From contig JAKALZ010000013.1 of NCBI GenBank assembly GCA_021813065.1, forward strand, positions 1-13,963: DNA of 13,963 nucleotides, written 5' to 3'. This document shows positions 7,096-13,435 of the stretch, piece by piece. The notes under the pieces were generated by a model. The model worked only from the letters and a program-made list of their open reading frames with translations, did no database searches and was not told where the DNA came from. Each line of letters begins with the position of its first letter. Positions within the stretch are counted from its first letter, which is position 1. Position numbers and translations under genes: made by a program. The DNA comes from a bacterium. GTDB taxonomy: Bacteria > Spirochaetota > Spirochaetia > Treponematales > Rectinemataceae.

Positions 7096-8093
7096 AACAG
7101 AATAGTATTCCTCCCGGATTTCACGTACACAAATACCATGCGCTCGGGAACGATTATATCGTGGTTGACCCGAAAGAACTTGTGCTATCGCTATCTGCGG
7201 CCACAATTATCGCGATATGCGACAGAAATCTCGGCGTTGGCTCGGACGGCATCCTCTGTGGGCCTCTCGAATCGCTCGATGAGGTTTCCGCGCACCCTGA
7301 ATCGAAACCCGCCGACTTTTTCCTCCGCATCTTCAACCCCGATGGCTCAGAAGCGGAAAAATCCGGCAACGGGCTCAGAATTTTCTCGCTCTATCTCTAC
7401 GAAACGGGCCGAGTGAAGCATGAACCATTCTACATCGGCACTAAAGGCGGCGTGGTCGAGAGCCGAGTCTTGCCCCAATCGAACCACCCGGGCACCGACG
7501 AGGCCGCGACAATCGGAGAGGTTGAGAGTACCGCGTCCTCTATCGACGATGGTATCCGTAGCATTGAGGTGGCGATGGGAGAGCCGCGATTTTTTCCTGG
7601 CCCACTTGAAATGACCTTCGATGGCATCAGTTTTCAAACGGTTCGGGTCTCGATGGGAAATCCGCACTGTGTATTGCTCGGCCGCACGCCCTCCGAGGAA
7701 CTCGCCCGCCGAATTGGACCGCTTGTCGAACGACATCCGTCGTTCCCACATCGAACCAACGCGCAGTTCCTCGAAATCATCGATCGCCGCAACATTCGCA
7801 TCGAGATTTGGGAGCGGGGCGCGGGCTACACGCTGGCAAGCGGTACATCCTCGTGCGCGGCGGCATCGGCGGCTCGCAACCTCGGGCTTGTCGACGATGT
7901 AGTGACGGTACACATGCCCGGCGGAGAACTACAGATTGATATGCGCGGTGGCAATGTCAGGATGACAGGGCCTGCGGTGAGAACATTTGACGCCCTCCTT
8001 TCCGAGCAGCTTCTTCGCCTCGCGCGCGCACAACCAGGGCTGATCAGCGGGCATGGAGACTATTCGCGCAAAAACCGGAGCGCTCGCGGCTGA
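7092..8093 (+). CDS. dapF: Diaminopimelate epimerase homologue lacking both catalytic cysteines
   Basis: DapF normally converts LL- to meso-diaminopimelate with a two-cysteine acid/base pair. This 333-residue protein (usual length ~275) keeps the family frame: HALGNDYIVVD (~16-26), NLGVGSDG (~46-53), NPDGSEAE (~82-89), SMGNPH (~187-192) and WERGAG (~240-245). The first catalytic Cys, expected in CGNGxR, is Ser91 (TCC at 7362-7364). The second, expected in ACGTG, is Ser250 (AGC at 7839-7841). GAGET has also become GAGYT. Extra length comes from inserts around residues 60-75 and 128-155 and a basic C-terminal tail. The frame is intact and codon use is normal, so this is not simple decay. It may be a weak epimerase using Ser, an enzyme with another reaction, or a binding protein. 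Its start overlaps the alr stop. Confidence 0.85.
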   Translation: MKQNSIPPGFHVHKYHALGNDYIVVDPKELVLSLSAATIIAICDRNLGVGSDGILCGPLESLDEVSAHPESKPADFFLRIFNPDGSEAEKSGNGLRIFSLYLYETGRVKHEPFYIGTKGGVVESRVLPQSNHPGTDEAATIGEVESTASSIDDGIRSIEVAMGEPRFFPGPLEMTFDGISFQTVRVSMGNPHCVLLGRTPSEELARRIGPLVERHPSFPHRTNAQFLEIIDRRNIRIEIWERGAGYTLASGTSSCAAASAARNLGLVDDVVTVHMPGGELQIDMRGGNVRMTGPAVRTFDALLSEQLLRLARAQPGLISGHGDYSRKNRSARG

Positions 8094-8109
8094 GACGCCT
8101 TTCACGAGC

Positions 8110-8115
8110 GAGGAG
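8110..8115 (+). promoter_or_regulatory. Ribosome binding site that sets the M20 gene start
   Basis: GAGGAG lies 6 nt before the GTG at 8122. The alternative in-frame ATG at 8053 overlaps dapF by 41 nt and has no comparable site, so GTG 8122 is preferred. It gives an N-terminus (SDIFKSILEES) in line with other M20 enzymes. Confidence 0.6.
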
Positions 8116-8121
8116 AAAACT

Positions 8122-9357
8122 GTGAGCGATATATTTAAAAGCATACTGGAAGAATCCCGGAGCATTGAACCATGGCTTGTCGCGACTCGACGCGAACTCC
8201 ACCGAATCCCAGAACCGGGCAACGAGGAGCGCGAAACCTCAGCCGCGATTGGCGCGATTCTCGATCAACTTGAAATTTCACACGTGAACATCGGAACAGG
8301 CGTGGTAGGCTTGCTCGATGGACCACAACCGGGAAAGTGCGTCGCGCTTCGAGCCGACATGGATGCCCTTCCCATCGAAGAGCCCGCAGGCAGACCCTAC
8401 ACGTCTCTTCACCACGGATATATGCACGCTTGCGGCCACGACGCGCATATGACCGTAGCCCTCGGAGTCGCGAAGCTGCTCACCTCGCGCCGCGCTGATG
8501 TGCGCGGTTCGGTCAAATTTCTATTTCAGCCCGCGGAAGAGTCCACTGGCGGCGCCAAGCCGATGATCGAAGCGGGATGCCTCGAGAACCCTCATGTCGA
8601 TTATGTGCTTGGGCTCCACGTCGCTCCCGAACTCGCTTCAGGGAAGGCCGCGTTCAGATCAGGACCATTCTACGGAGCTTCTGACAATCTCGAAATTATC
8701 GTGAGAGGGCTCAGCGCCCATGGTGCTCACCCTGAACAGGGCATCGACGCGATATATATTTCCGCCCAGATAATCCAAGCCCTCCAGTCTGTGGTCTCCC
8801 GATCAATTTCTCCACTCGATAGCGCGGTCATCACTATAGGAAAGATTCAAGGCGGCACGAGGAACAACATCATTGCCAGCGAAGTCGTGCTCACGGGGAC
8901 GATCAGGACACTCTCCGAAGATGTGCGCGCCTTCCTTCGCTCGCGGATCACTGAGCTGTGCGCGCGTACGGCCGAAGCTTTGGGCGGATCGTGCGAAACG
9001 CGCATTCAGGCAAGCTACCCCGTACTCTCGAACCACGCCCTTCAGACAACGATTGTGCGAGAGATCGCCGAGCGCATCCTTGGTTCAGACAATGTCCGCG
9101 ACAATGAAAAACCGACCCTGGGAGTCGAAGATTTTGCCTATTTTCTACGAGAGCGACCAGGAACGTTCTGGCACCTCGGATGCGGGAAAGGCGGTGAATC
9201 AGCGATTACCCCCCTCCATTCGAGCGGTTTCGACATCGACGAATCGTGCCTCGCCTACGGAGTCGCTGTGCAGACGGCTTCCGCGCTCAGCTTGCTCAAA
9301 GCGGGAACATACGAGAACTTGCGATTTGCTCTGAGCCAGCGTATACTTTTCATGTGA
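8122..9357 (+). CDS. M20 family amidohydrolase/N-acyl-amino-acid deacylase (N-acetyldiaminopimelate deacetylase-like)
   Basis: This two-metal peptidase-fold enzyme hydrolyses an N-acyl group from an amino acid in the cytoplasm. It is 411 residues from the GTG start, typical of M20D enzymes. Metal-site motifs are HACGHD (Cys104, His106), the QPAEE pair (Glu139/Glu140), GLHV (His166) and the late LHSSGFDIDE. The lid/dimer domain holds GLSAHGAHPEQGIDA (~197-210), and GGTRNNIIA follows. The neighbours dapF and lysA make N-acetyl-diaminopimelate an attractive substrate, as in the acetylase branch of lysine synthesis. However, the family also includes hippurate-, IAA-conjugate- and peptide-cleaving enzymes, and no acetyltransferase gene is in view. 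It lies 28 nt after dapF. A possible promoter for the next gene sits inside its last codons. Confidence 0.85.
   Translation: MSDIFKSILEESRSIEPWLVATRRELHRIPEPGNEERETSAAIGAILDQLEISHVNIGTGVVGLLDGPQPGKCVALRADMDALPIEEPAGRPYTSLHHGYMHACGHDAHMTVALGVAKLLTSRRADVRGSVKFLFQPAEESTGGAKPMIEAGCLENPHVDYVLGLHVAPELASGKAAFRSGPFYGASDNLEIIVRGLSAHGAHPEQGIDAIYISAQIIQALQSVVSRSISPLDSAVITIGKIQGGTRNNIIASEVVLTGTIRTLSEDVRAFLRSRITELCARTAEALGGSCETRIQASYPVLSNHALQTTIVREIAERILGSDNVRDNEKPTLGVEDFAYFLRERPGTFWHLGCGKGGESAITPLHSSGFDIDESCLAYGVAVQTASALSLLKAGTYENLRFALSQRILFM
9319..9347 (+). promoter_or_regulatory. Candidate promoter for the small secreted protein gene at 9428
   Basis: TTGCGA (9319-9324), a 17-bp spacer and TATACT (9342-9347) match consensus at 4 of 6 and 5 of 6 positions. 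The element lies inside the 3' end of the M20 gene, about 80 nt before the ATG at 9428, leaving a leader of roughly 75 nt. It would let the secreted-protein gene be expressed apart from the enzyme operon. Confidence 0.35.
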
Positions 9358-9427
9358 GGCTTACGTCAAATTGGCGAATGCGTTCGACCGCTTCGAAATA
9401 TGTGCACATGAAAGACACAAAAAAGAA

Positions 9428-9898
9428 ATGAAGATATCGATTATCAGAGCGATTTTTCTGTTTTGCCTCGCGCTCTCGGCCGGAGCGGACACTATTGGCT
9501 CCATGACAGTTTCGGGCATCGTCCCCGAATTGATCCACATGTCGATATCATCGAGTCAAATTCGCCTTAACCTTGAGTCTTCCACCCGGGATCCGATCAC
9601 AGTGAGCAGCGTTCGAGTGTGGAGTACGTGCCACTGGTCTATCGCCATAGAATCGAAGAATAAGGGTTTCTTGGAGAATGTTGAGGATCCATCGGAGCGA
9701 ATAGGCTACCTCTTTACCTTCGGGGCGCTCACCGAGACTCCTGAATCGCTCAGCTCCGTGTGGACGAGCAGTGTGCAGGATCCCACGCTCAAGGTTGGTT
9801 TCGATCTTCCGCTCAACGTGCAGCTGCTCGCGAGCGATAGTAATCTTATCGCGGGCGTGTACGAAGACTCGCTCATCATAAACATTCAACAGCTCTAG
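9428..9898 (+). CDS. Small secreted protein, divergent member of a four-copy family
   Basis: This is a 156-residue protein of unknown function. The Sec signal peptide is clear (MKISIIR, a hydrophobic run, then LSAGA before DT), which decides the ATG at 9428 over an in-frame TTG at 9371. The mature part is short beta-strand-like segments rich in Ser, Thr, Ile and Val with few Lys. Its layout matches the three proteins encoded at 11581-13321: an early T-I/L-x-x-x-V stretch, a middle strand ending in a Trp-Ser-Ile-Ala segment, and a C-terminal G-x-Y-x-D-x-x-I-x-I-x-Q motif (GVYEDSLIINIQQ). It is the most divergent of the four and lacks the PYYI and VDTSSW blocks. The ribosome site is weak. The overall look recalls small beta-sandwich pilin or coat proteins, but I do not recognise a named family. 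Confidence 0.75.
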   Translation: MKISIIRAIFLFCLALSAGADTIGSMTVSGIVPELIHMSISSSQIRLNLESSTRDPITVSSVRVWSTCHWSIAIESKNKGFLENVEDPSERIGYLFTFGALTETPESLSSVWTSSVQDPTLKVGFDLPLNVQLLASDSNLIAGVYEDSLIINIQQL

Positions 9899-9994
9899 AC
9901 GCGCACGAGCATTTCACGCACCCGAAAAGGCGCGTGCACGCGGCTTAGGCGCTTCAAAAACCGCGCGCTTGGGGTGGGGCGCCGCCTTTGGGTA

Positions 9995-10024
9995 TTGAGG
10001 CCAAGGTAGCCAGCGCGATATAGT
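9995..10024 (+). promoter_or_regulatory. Candidate lysA promoter
   Basis: TTGAGG (9995-10000) and TATAGT (10019-10024) are separated by 18 bp and match consensus at 4 of 6 and 5 of 6. They lie about 50 nt before the lysA ATG in the 175-bp gap 9899-10073. I saw no lysine-riboswitch core in this gap and no clear T-tailed terminator; an imperfect CACGCACC/GGCGCGTG stem near 9917-9938 has no T tract after it. Confidence 0.4.
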
Positions 10025-10073
10025 GCCCTATTCTTGTTTGCCTGTGCGCATCGAGAGCGGCCGCGGAGGGACC

Positions 10074-11393
10074 ATGAAAGAAGCAGCCTTTCCAGAGGGA
10101 TTCTATCGCGTAGGAGAAAACGGATATTTCGATGGCGTCGATCTCGGTGCCCTCGCGAAAAAGTATGGCACTCCTCTGTATGTGGTGTCCGAAACGAGCG
10201 TGCGAGCTCGCTGCGCGCAGCTCCGCGAAGCCTTTCTGAGGCGGTATTCCAATACAAGAGTGTATTACGCGAGCAAAGCTTTTCAGACGCTCGATATGCT
10301 GCGAGCTTTGAAGGACGAGGATTTCGGGATCGACGTAGTCTCCGGCGGAGAACTTTTCGCGGCGCTGCGCGCGGGGATTCATGCAGAGAACATCATCTTT
10401 CATGGTAACGCTAAAACCGACGAAGAGCTCCGCGCCGCGGTGCAAGCCCGAGTGGGACGGATCGCGATCGACAATCTCGAAGAGATCTTCAGAATCGAGC
10501 GCGAAGCTTCCATAGCAGGCACGCGGCAGGCGCTTCTTTTCCGAGTAACACCGGGAGTGGACAGCCACACCCATCGATTCATCTCAACAGGAAGCCTCGA
10601 TTCGAAATTTGGCATTCCTCTGGAACAGTCCGAGACCGAGCGCTACATCGACGCGCTCAAAGCGTGCCCGCACGTCGAATTCTTCGGCCTCCACTTCCAC
10701 ATAGGTTCGCAGCTCTTGGAGAACACCTCGCACCTCGCCGCGCTCAAGATCGTGCTCGATTTCGCCGGGAGGCTCTCGAAAAAATATGGGCTTGAGGTAC
10801 GCGAACTCAATATGGGAGGCGGCTTCGGAATCCGCTATCTGCCCAAAGATAGCGTTCCCTCGATCTCGGACTTCATTGATCCTATGATGGCCTTTGTGGT
10901 CGAGTGGAGCTCGCGCGAAAAACTTCCCATGCCTCACTGTGCGATAGAACCCGGCCGCTGGATCGTTGGAGAAGCTGGGCTCACGCTGTATAAGGTGATC
11001 GCGACTAAAGCGATACCAGGCATTCGCACCTACGTTGCGGTCGATGGAGGACTTGGCGACAACATCCGGCCTGCGCTCTACGAGGCGCGCTACCACGCTG
11101 AGATCGTCGAGGCTTCTCCCGATGCTCCCCCCTTGTCCGACCGCCGTCAGCGTACCGTAACCATCGCCGGCCGCTACTGTGAATCGGGCGACATCCTCGC
11201 GCGCGACATCAAGCTCCCAGAACCCGGCGCGGGCGATATTCTCGCGCTCTTTTCGACGGGAGCGTACTGCTATGCGATGTCGAGCAACTACAACCGCGTG
11301 CCGCGGCCGGCGCTCGTCATGCTCCGCGACGCGACCGCGCGACTCTCGATTCGCCGAGAGACCTACGACGATTTATTGTCGAGAGAAATGTAA
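10074..11393 (+). CDS. lysA: Diaminopimelate decarboxylase
   Basis: This fold-type III PLP enzyme performs the last step of lysine synthesis: meso-diaminopimelate to L-lysine plus CO2, in the cytoplasm. It is 439 residues from ATG 10074, which has GGAGGG at 10065-10070 and gives the normal LysA N-terminus (F-x-x-G-x-Y); the GTG at 10023 adds an unrelated stretch. The PLP lysine is Lys68 in YYASKAF. Other motifs are HFHIGSQL, the phosphate loop MGGGFGIRY, EPGRWIVGEAG, the partner-subunit CESGD, and GAYCYAMSSNYN. All catalytic parts are intact, unlike the DapF homologue upstream. It stands apart from that operon, behind the secreted-protein gene and with its own candidate promoter. No convincing terminator follows; the next bases are AT-rich. 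Confidence 0.94.
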   Translation: MKEAAFPEGFYRVGENGYFDGVDLGALAKKYGTPLYVVSETSVRARCAQLREAFLRRYSNTRVYYASKAFQTLDMLRALKDEDFGIDVVSGGELFAALRAGIHAENIIFHGNAKTDEELRAAVQARVGRIAIDNLEEIFRIEREASIAGTRQALLFRVTPGVDSHTHRFISTGSLDSKFGIPLEQSETERYIDALKACPHVEFFGLHFHIGSQLLENTSHLAALKIVLDFAGRLSKKYGLEVRELNMGGGFGIRYLPKDSVPSISDFIDPMMAFVVEWSSREKLPMPHCAIEPGRWIVGEAGLTLYKVIATKAIPGIRTYVAVDGGLGDNIRPALYEARYHAEIVEASPDAPPLSDRRQRTVTIAGRYCESGDILARDIKLPEPGAGDILALFSTGAYCYAMSSNYNRVPRPALVMLRDATARLSIRRETYDDLLSREM

Positions 11394-11506
11394 AAACAGT
11401 TCGGATTTTTTAACGTCTTTATTCTATAATTAATTACTCGCGCGACATTTGATTATGTAAAACATTTATTTCAAATATATGGAGATAATGGATAATTTAA
11501 ATATAT

Positions 11507-11535
11507 TTGACATTTACTTTTTAATGGATTATAAT
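11507..11535 (+). promoter_or_regulatory. Perfect consensus sigma70 promoter upstream of secreted protein gene 11581
   Basis: TTGACA at 11507-11512 and TATAAT at 11530-11535 are both exact matches, with the optimal 17-bp spacer. Upstream, from about 11480, the DNA is a run of A/T resembling an UP element. The start of transcription would be near 11542, leaving a leader of about 40 nt. The strong ribosome site GGAGG (11570-11574) is 6 nt before the ATG. The whole 187-bp gap after lysA (11394-11580) is strikingly AT-rich against its GC-rich surroundings. Confidence 0.85.
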
Positions 11536-11580
11536 CTAACTGAATAAAAGTATACCAAGAACTATATTCGGAGGTTCGGT

Positions 11581-12072
11581 ATGAAAAAGTTGGTTGTAGT
11601 TCTTATCATCGCGGTTATCGCGGGCAGCGCGGCCTGGGGAGCCACTCTAGGCATCACAGTCAACGCCGCGGCAAAACTTGATGTAACAGTTGATTCCGCA
11701 ACATGGACAATTGCCTTGGACAACACCGGCACGCAGATTCAAGCCGATACTCAAGGCTCACTGACGGTATTATCCAGCAAATCATCGTACACGGTGAGCT
11801 TTACATCCACGAATGGCGGCACTCTCGTCAACGGCACCAACTCCATCGCCTACTATATCAAAGTCGACACTTCCTCATGGACCGCTGGAGTGACCTCGAA
11901 TGCCCTCAGCTCATACACACAACTCTCTTCCACGAAAACGATCGTATTCCAGTCGAAGACACCTACCGCGGGCAAATCATTTCCTATCGGCTTCCAGATT
12001 CCCGCGTACACCGACTACTATGTCGATGGCGCCTACACGGCGACGATCACTATCAGCATCGCGCAAACCTGA
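11581..12072 (+). CDS. Small secreted protein, paralogue 1 of the downstream trio
   Basis: This is a 163-residue exported protein of unknown function. The signal peptide is MKK plus a hydrophobic run ending at AAWG, with likely cleavage before or after Ala21. The mature part looks all-beta: alternating Thr/Ser/Ile/Val, one central W-T-I-A-L strand (42-46), the block YTVSFTSTNGG (70-80), YYIKVDTSSW (91-100), YTQLSS (112-117), TPTAGKSFPI (127-136) and the closing GAYTATITISIAQ. There is no Cys. It aligns end to end without a gap to the protein at 12830 (about 66 of 163 identical by hand count). A consensus promoter and strong ribosome site imply high expression. A small beta-sandwich surface subunit or coat protein would fit, but this is inference. 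Confidence 0.82.
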   Translation: MKKLVVVLIIAVIAGSAAWGATLGITVNAAAKLDVTVDSATWTIALDNTGTQIQADTQGSLTVLSSKSSYTVSFTSTNGGTLVNGTNSIAYYIKVDTSSWTAGVTSNALSSYTQLSSTKTIVFQSKTPTAGKSFPIGFQIPAYTDYYVDGAYTATITISIAQT

Positions 12073-12090
12073 TTTTTTGACACATTCTCT

Positions 12091-12132
12091 CCTTCTCTTC
12101 TTAACAATGAAAACGTGCTGAAGAAGAAAAGG
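12091..12132 (+). promoter_or_regulatory. Stem that can cover the ribosome site of the gene at 12144
   Basis: CCTTCTCTTCTT (12091-12102) and AAGAAGAAAAGG (12121-12132) are complementary at 11 of 12 positions around an 18-nt loop. The right arm holds the only purine-rich ribosome-site candidate for the ATG at 12144. A TTGACA hexamer lies at 12077-12082, but no good -10 follows at 16-18 bp. Translation of the second paralogue may therefore depend on RNA folding. No T-tailed terminator separates it from the first paralogue. Confidence 0.35.
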
Positions 12133-12143
12133 CATAGATCAAG

Positions 12144-12659
12144 ATGTCAAAACGTGTAATCCTATCTTTGCTGTTGCTCCTCACCATGAGGGGGCTCGCT
12201 TTTGCCCAGACCAGCCTTGGCATCACGGTCATTGCCGCGCCGGTGGGGGCCGCGCTCAGCCTCAACTCCTATGTGTGGACAATAGCGTTCGCGAATGATG
12301 GGACTACCGTCTATCAGAACGATCAGCAAGGAACCGCGACAGTCAAATCTGGCACCGCTAAAAATTTCCGCATCGATTTCTCTTCGCAAAATCTTGGCTA
12401 TGTGAATCAGGGTACCGCGCAGATACCCTATTCCGTTAAAGTGACGATGATATCTACCAATACCGGTCTCGTGGGAACTCCCGCGATCACTGCGGGATAC
12501 GTTCAGCTCACCGCTACCCAGAGCATTTCTTTTAATAAAAAAACACCAGCCGCGGGCATTCAGTTCTACGTGGGAATGCTCATTAATCCTGTCGCGGGAG
12601 AGTTCTACATCTCAGGCGCCTATACCGATACGGTAACGATCACGTATACCGCGACATGA
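12144..12659 (+). CDS. Small secreted protein, paralogue 2 of the trio
   Basis: This is a 171-residue exported protein of unknown function. The signal peptide is MSKR, a Leu-rich core and AFA before QT. It shares the family outline: SLGITV at the mature start, VWTIAFANDG, a strand ending RIDFSSQN, IPYSVKV, YVQLTATQSISF, KKTPAAGIQF and GAYTDTVTITYT at the end. It differs from its two neighbours by small insertions and by lacking the VDTSSW block. No Cys is present. The ribosome site is poor and lies in a possible stem. It is probably co-transcribed with the gene at 11581. The closing G-x-Y-T-D-T-V-T motif resembles the last strand of spore coat U/DUF4402-type sandwiches, which is a weak resemblance only. 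Confidence 0.8.
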   Translation: MSKRVILSLLLLLTMRGLAFAQTSLGITVIAAPVGAALSLNSYVWTIAFANDGTTVYQNDQQGTATVKSGTAKNFRIDFSSQNLGYVNQGTAQIPYSVKVTMISTNTGLVGTPAITAGYVQLTATQSISFNKKTPAAGIQFYVGMLINPVAGEFYISGAYTDTVTITYTAT

Positions 12660-12715
12660 AGTTGGAGCGTGAGCCGGAGATATCCGCTCATAGTTCACTG
12701 TCGTACTTCGATTTT

Positions 12716-12801
12716 TAGGAGGTAACGCTTCCATTCAGCGGTGGGAAAGGGAATACTTGACCAACCTTTAATATTGAATTATCGTTATAGATAAGTATAT
12801 T
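12716..12801 (+). promoter_or_regulatory. Promoter region of the gene at 12830, with an orphan ribosome site
   Basis: The 170-bp gap 12660-12829 holds a perfect TAGGAGGT at 12716-12723 that is followed by no well-spaced start codon. It also holds two overlapping promoter candidates: TTGACC (12757-12762) with TATCGT (12780-12785) at 17 bp, or TTGAAT (12774-12779) with TATATT (12796-12801) at 16 bp. The DNA from 12765 onward is AT-rich. The motif AATAAAAGT just before the gene also occurs in the leader of the gene at 11581. Confidence 0.35.
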
Positions 12802-12829
12802 TCCATAAATAAAAGTTTTTGAGGATTAT

Positions 12830-13321
12830 ATGAAAAAGTTGTCGATGCTCATGGCTTTGGGCATTTGTATCGCCATCGCGGCATGGGGAGCTACAATCAC
12901 CCTGGTCGCGTATGCGCCTGATATCATAGAAATTAACCTTAGCGCTTCATCGATCTCGATCGCCGTGGATGCCCTCGGCAAAACAGCGATCAGGAAGAGT
13001 GTGGACATGTTCGCGGTTCGATCGAATAAAGTTGACTACACTGTTACCTTCGCTTCCGCGAACGGTGGTGTTCTGCAAAATTCAGAGCAAAAAATGCCCT
13101 ATTACATCAGGGTCGACACTTCATCCTGGGAGGACGCGATCGCGGTGAACGACCTTCACACCTACACCCAGCTCACCAGCCCTAAAGCCATCTCCTTCAC
13201 GAAAATTACCCCCAAAGAAGGAAAATCTTTTCCCATAGATGTTCATTTTCCTGATCACAACGAGTTCTACGCGACTGGCATGTACACCGATATCATTATC
13301 ATCTCTATCTCGCAGACTTGA
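12830..13321 (+). CDS. Small secreted protein, paralogue 3 of the trio
   Basis: This is a 163-residue exported protein of unknown function, the same length as the protein at 11581 and colinear with it throughout. Shared blocks include the signal-peptide end AAWGAT, ISIAVD, YTVTFASANGG, YYIRVDTSSW, YTQLTS, TPKEGKSFPI and the closing MYTDIIIISISQT. It carries more charged residues than its sister (Asp, Glu, Lys), so its surface has diverged while the core is kept. No Cys is present. The ribosome site GAGGA (12821-12825) lies close to the ATG. It has its own AT-rich promoter region and a strong terminator after it. Confidence 0.82.
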   Translation: MKKLSMLMALGICIAIAAWGATITLVAYAPDIIEINLSASSISIAVDALGKTAIRKSVDMFAVRSNKVDYTVTFASANGGVLQNSEQKMPYYIRVDTSSWEDAIAVNDLHTYTQLTSPKAISFTKITPKEGKSFPIDVHFPDHNEFYATGMYTDIIIISISQT

Positions 13322-13358
13322 TATTGCGTCATTTTTTCGCAGCCGATAAAAAAAGAAG

Positions 13359-13392
13359 GGGCTGTCCATTAAGTTGGGCAGCCCTTTTTTTT
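13359..13392 (+). terminator. Intrinsic terminator ending the secreted-protein block
   Basis: Arms GGGCTGTCC (13359-13367) and GGGCAGCCC (13376-13384) form a 9-bp stem with one G-T pair around an 8-nt loop, followed by eight T (13385-13392) and preceded by an A-rich run. It is a textbook terminator 37 nt after the stop at 13321. The same bases may be the left end of the insertion sequence that follows. Confidence 0.85.
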
Positions 13393-13435
13393 ATGAAAAG
13401 ATTTCAGTATGGTATAATTACATATACCACGTGGA

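Noticed and set aside
8053..8121. Upstream in-frame ATG (8053) as the M20 start
   Set aside because: It overlaps dapF by 41 nt and lacks a ribosome site, while GTG 8122 has GAGGAG at ideal spacing and gives a normal family N-terminus.
9408..9431. Mini-frame MKDTKKK overlapping the start of the secreted-protein gene at 9428 by ATGA, possibly a lysine-rich leader peptide
   Set aside because: It has only seven codons, no good ribosome site and no terminator/antiterminator stems after it, and the gene that follows is not a lysine gene.
9899..10073. Possible lysine riboswitch before lysA
   Set aside because: The length would fit, but I could not find the conserved L-box core or a terminator stem, only GC-rich sequence and a promoter-like element.
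10023..10073. N-terminal extension of LysA from GTG 10023
   Set aside because: The extra 17 residues are unlike LysA, the GTG falls on the candidate -10 element, and ATG 10074 has a GGAGGG site.
11394..11425. Terminator after lysA formed by the A5 and T6 runs
   Set aside because: The runs can pair only weakly and there is no GC core; I would not call it a terminator.
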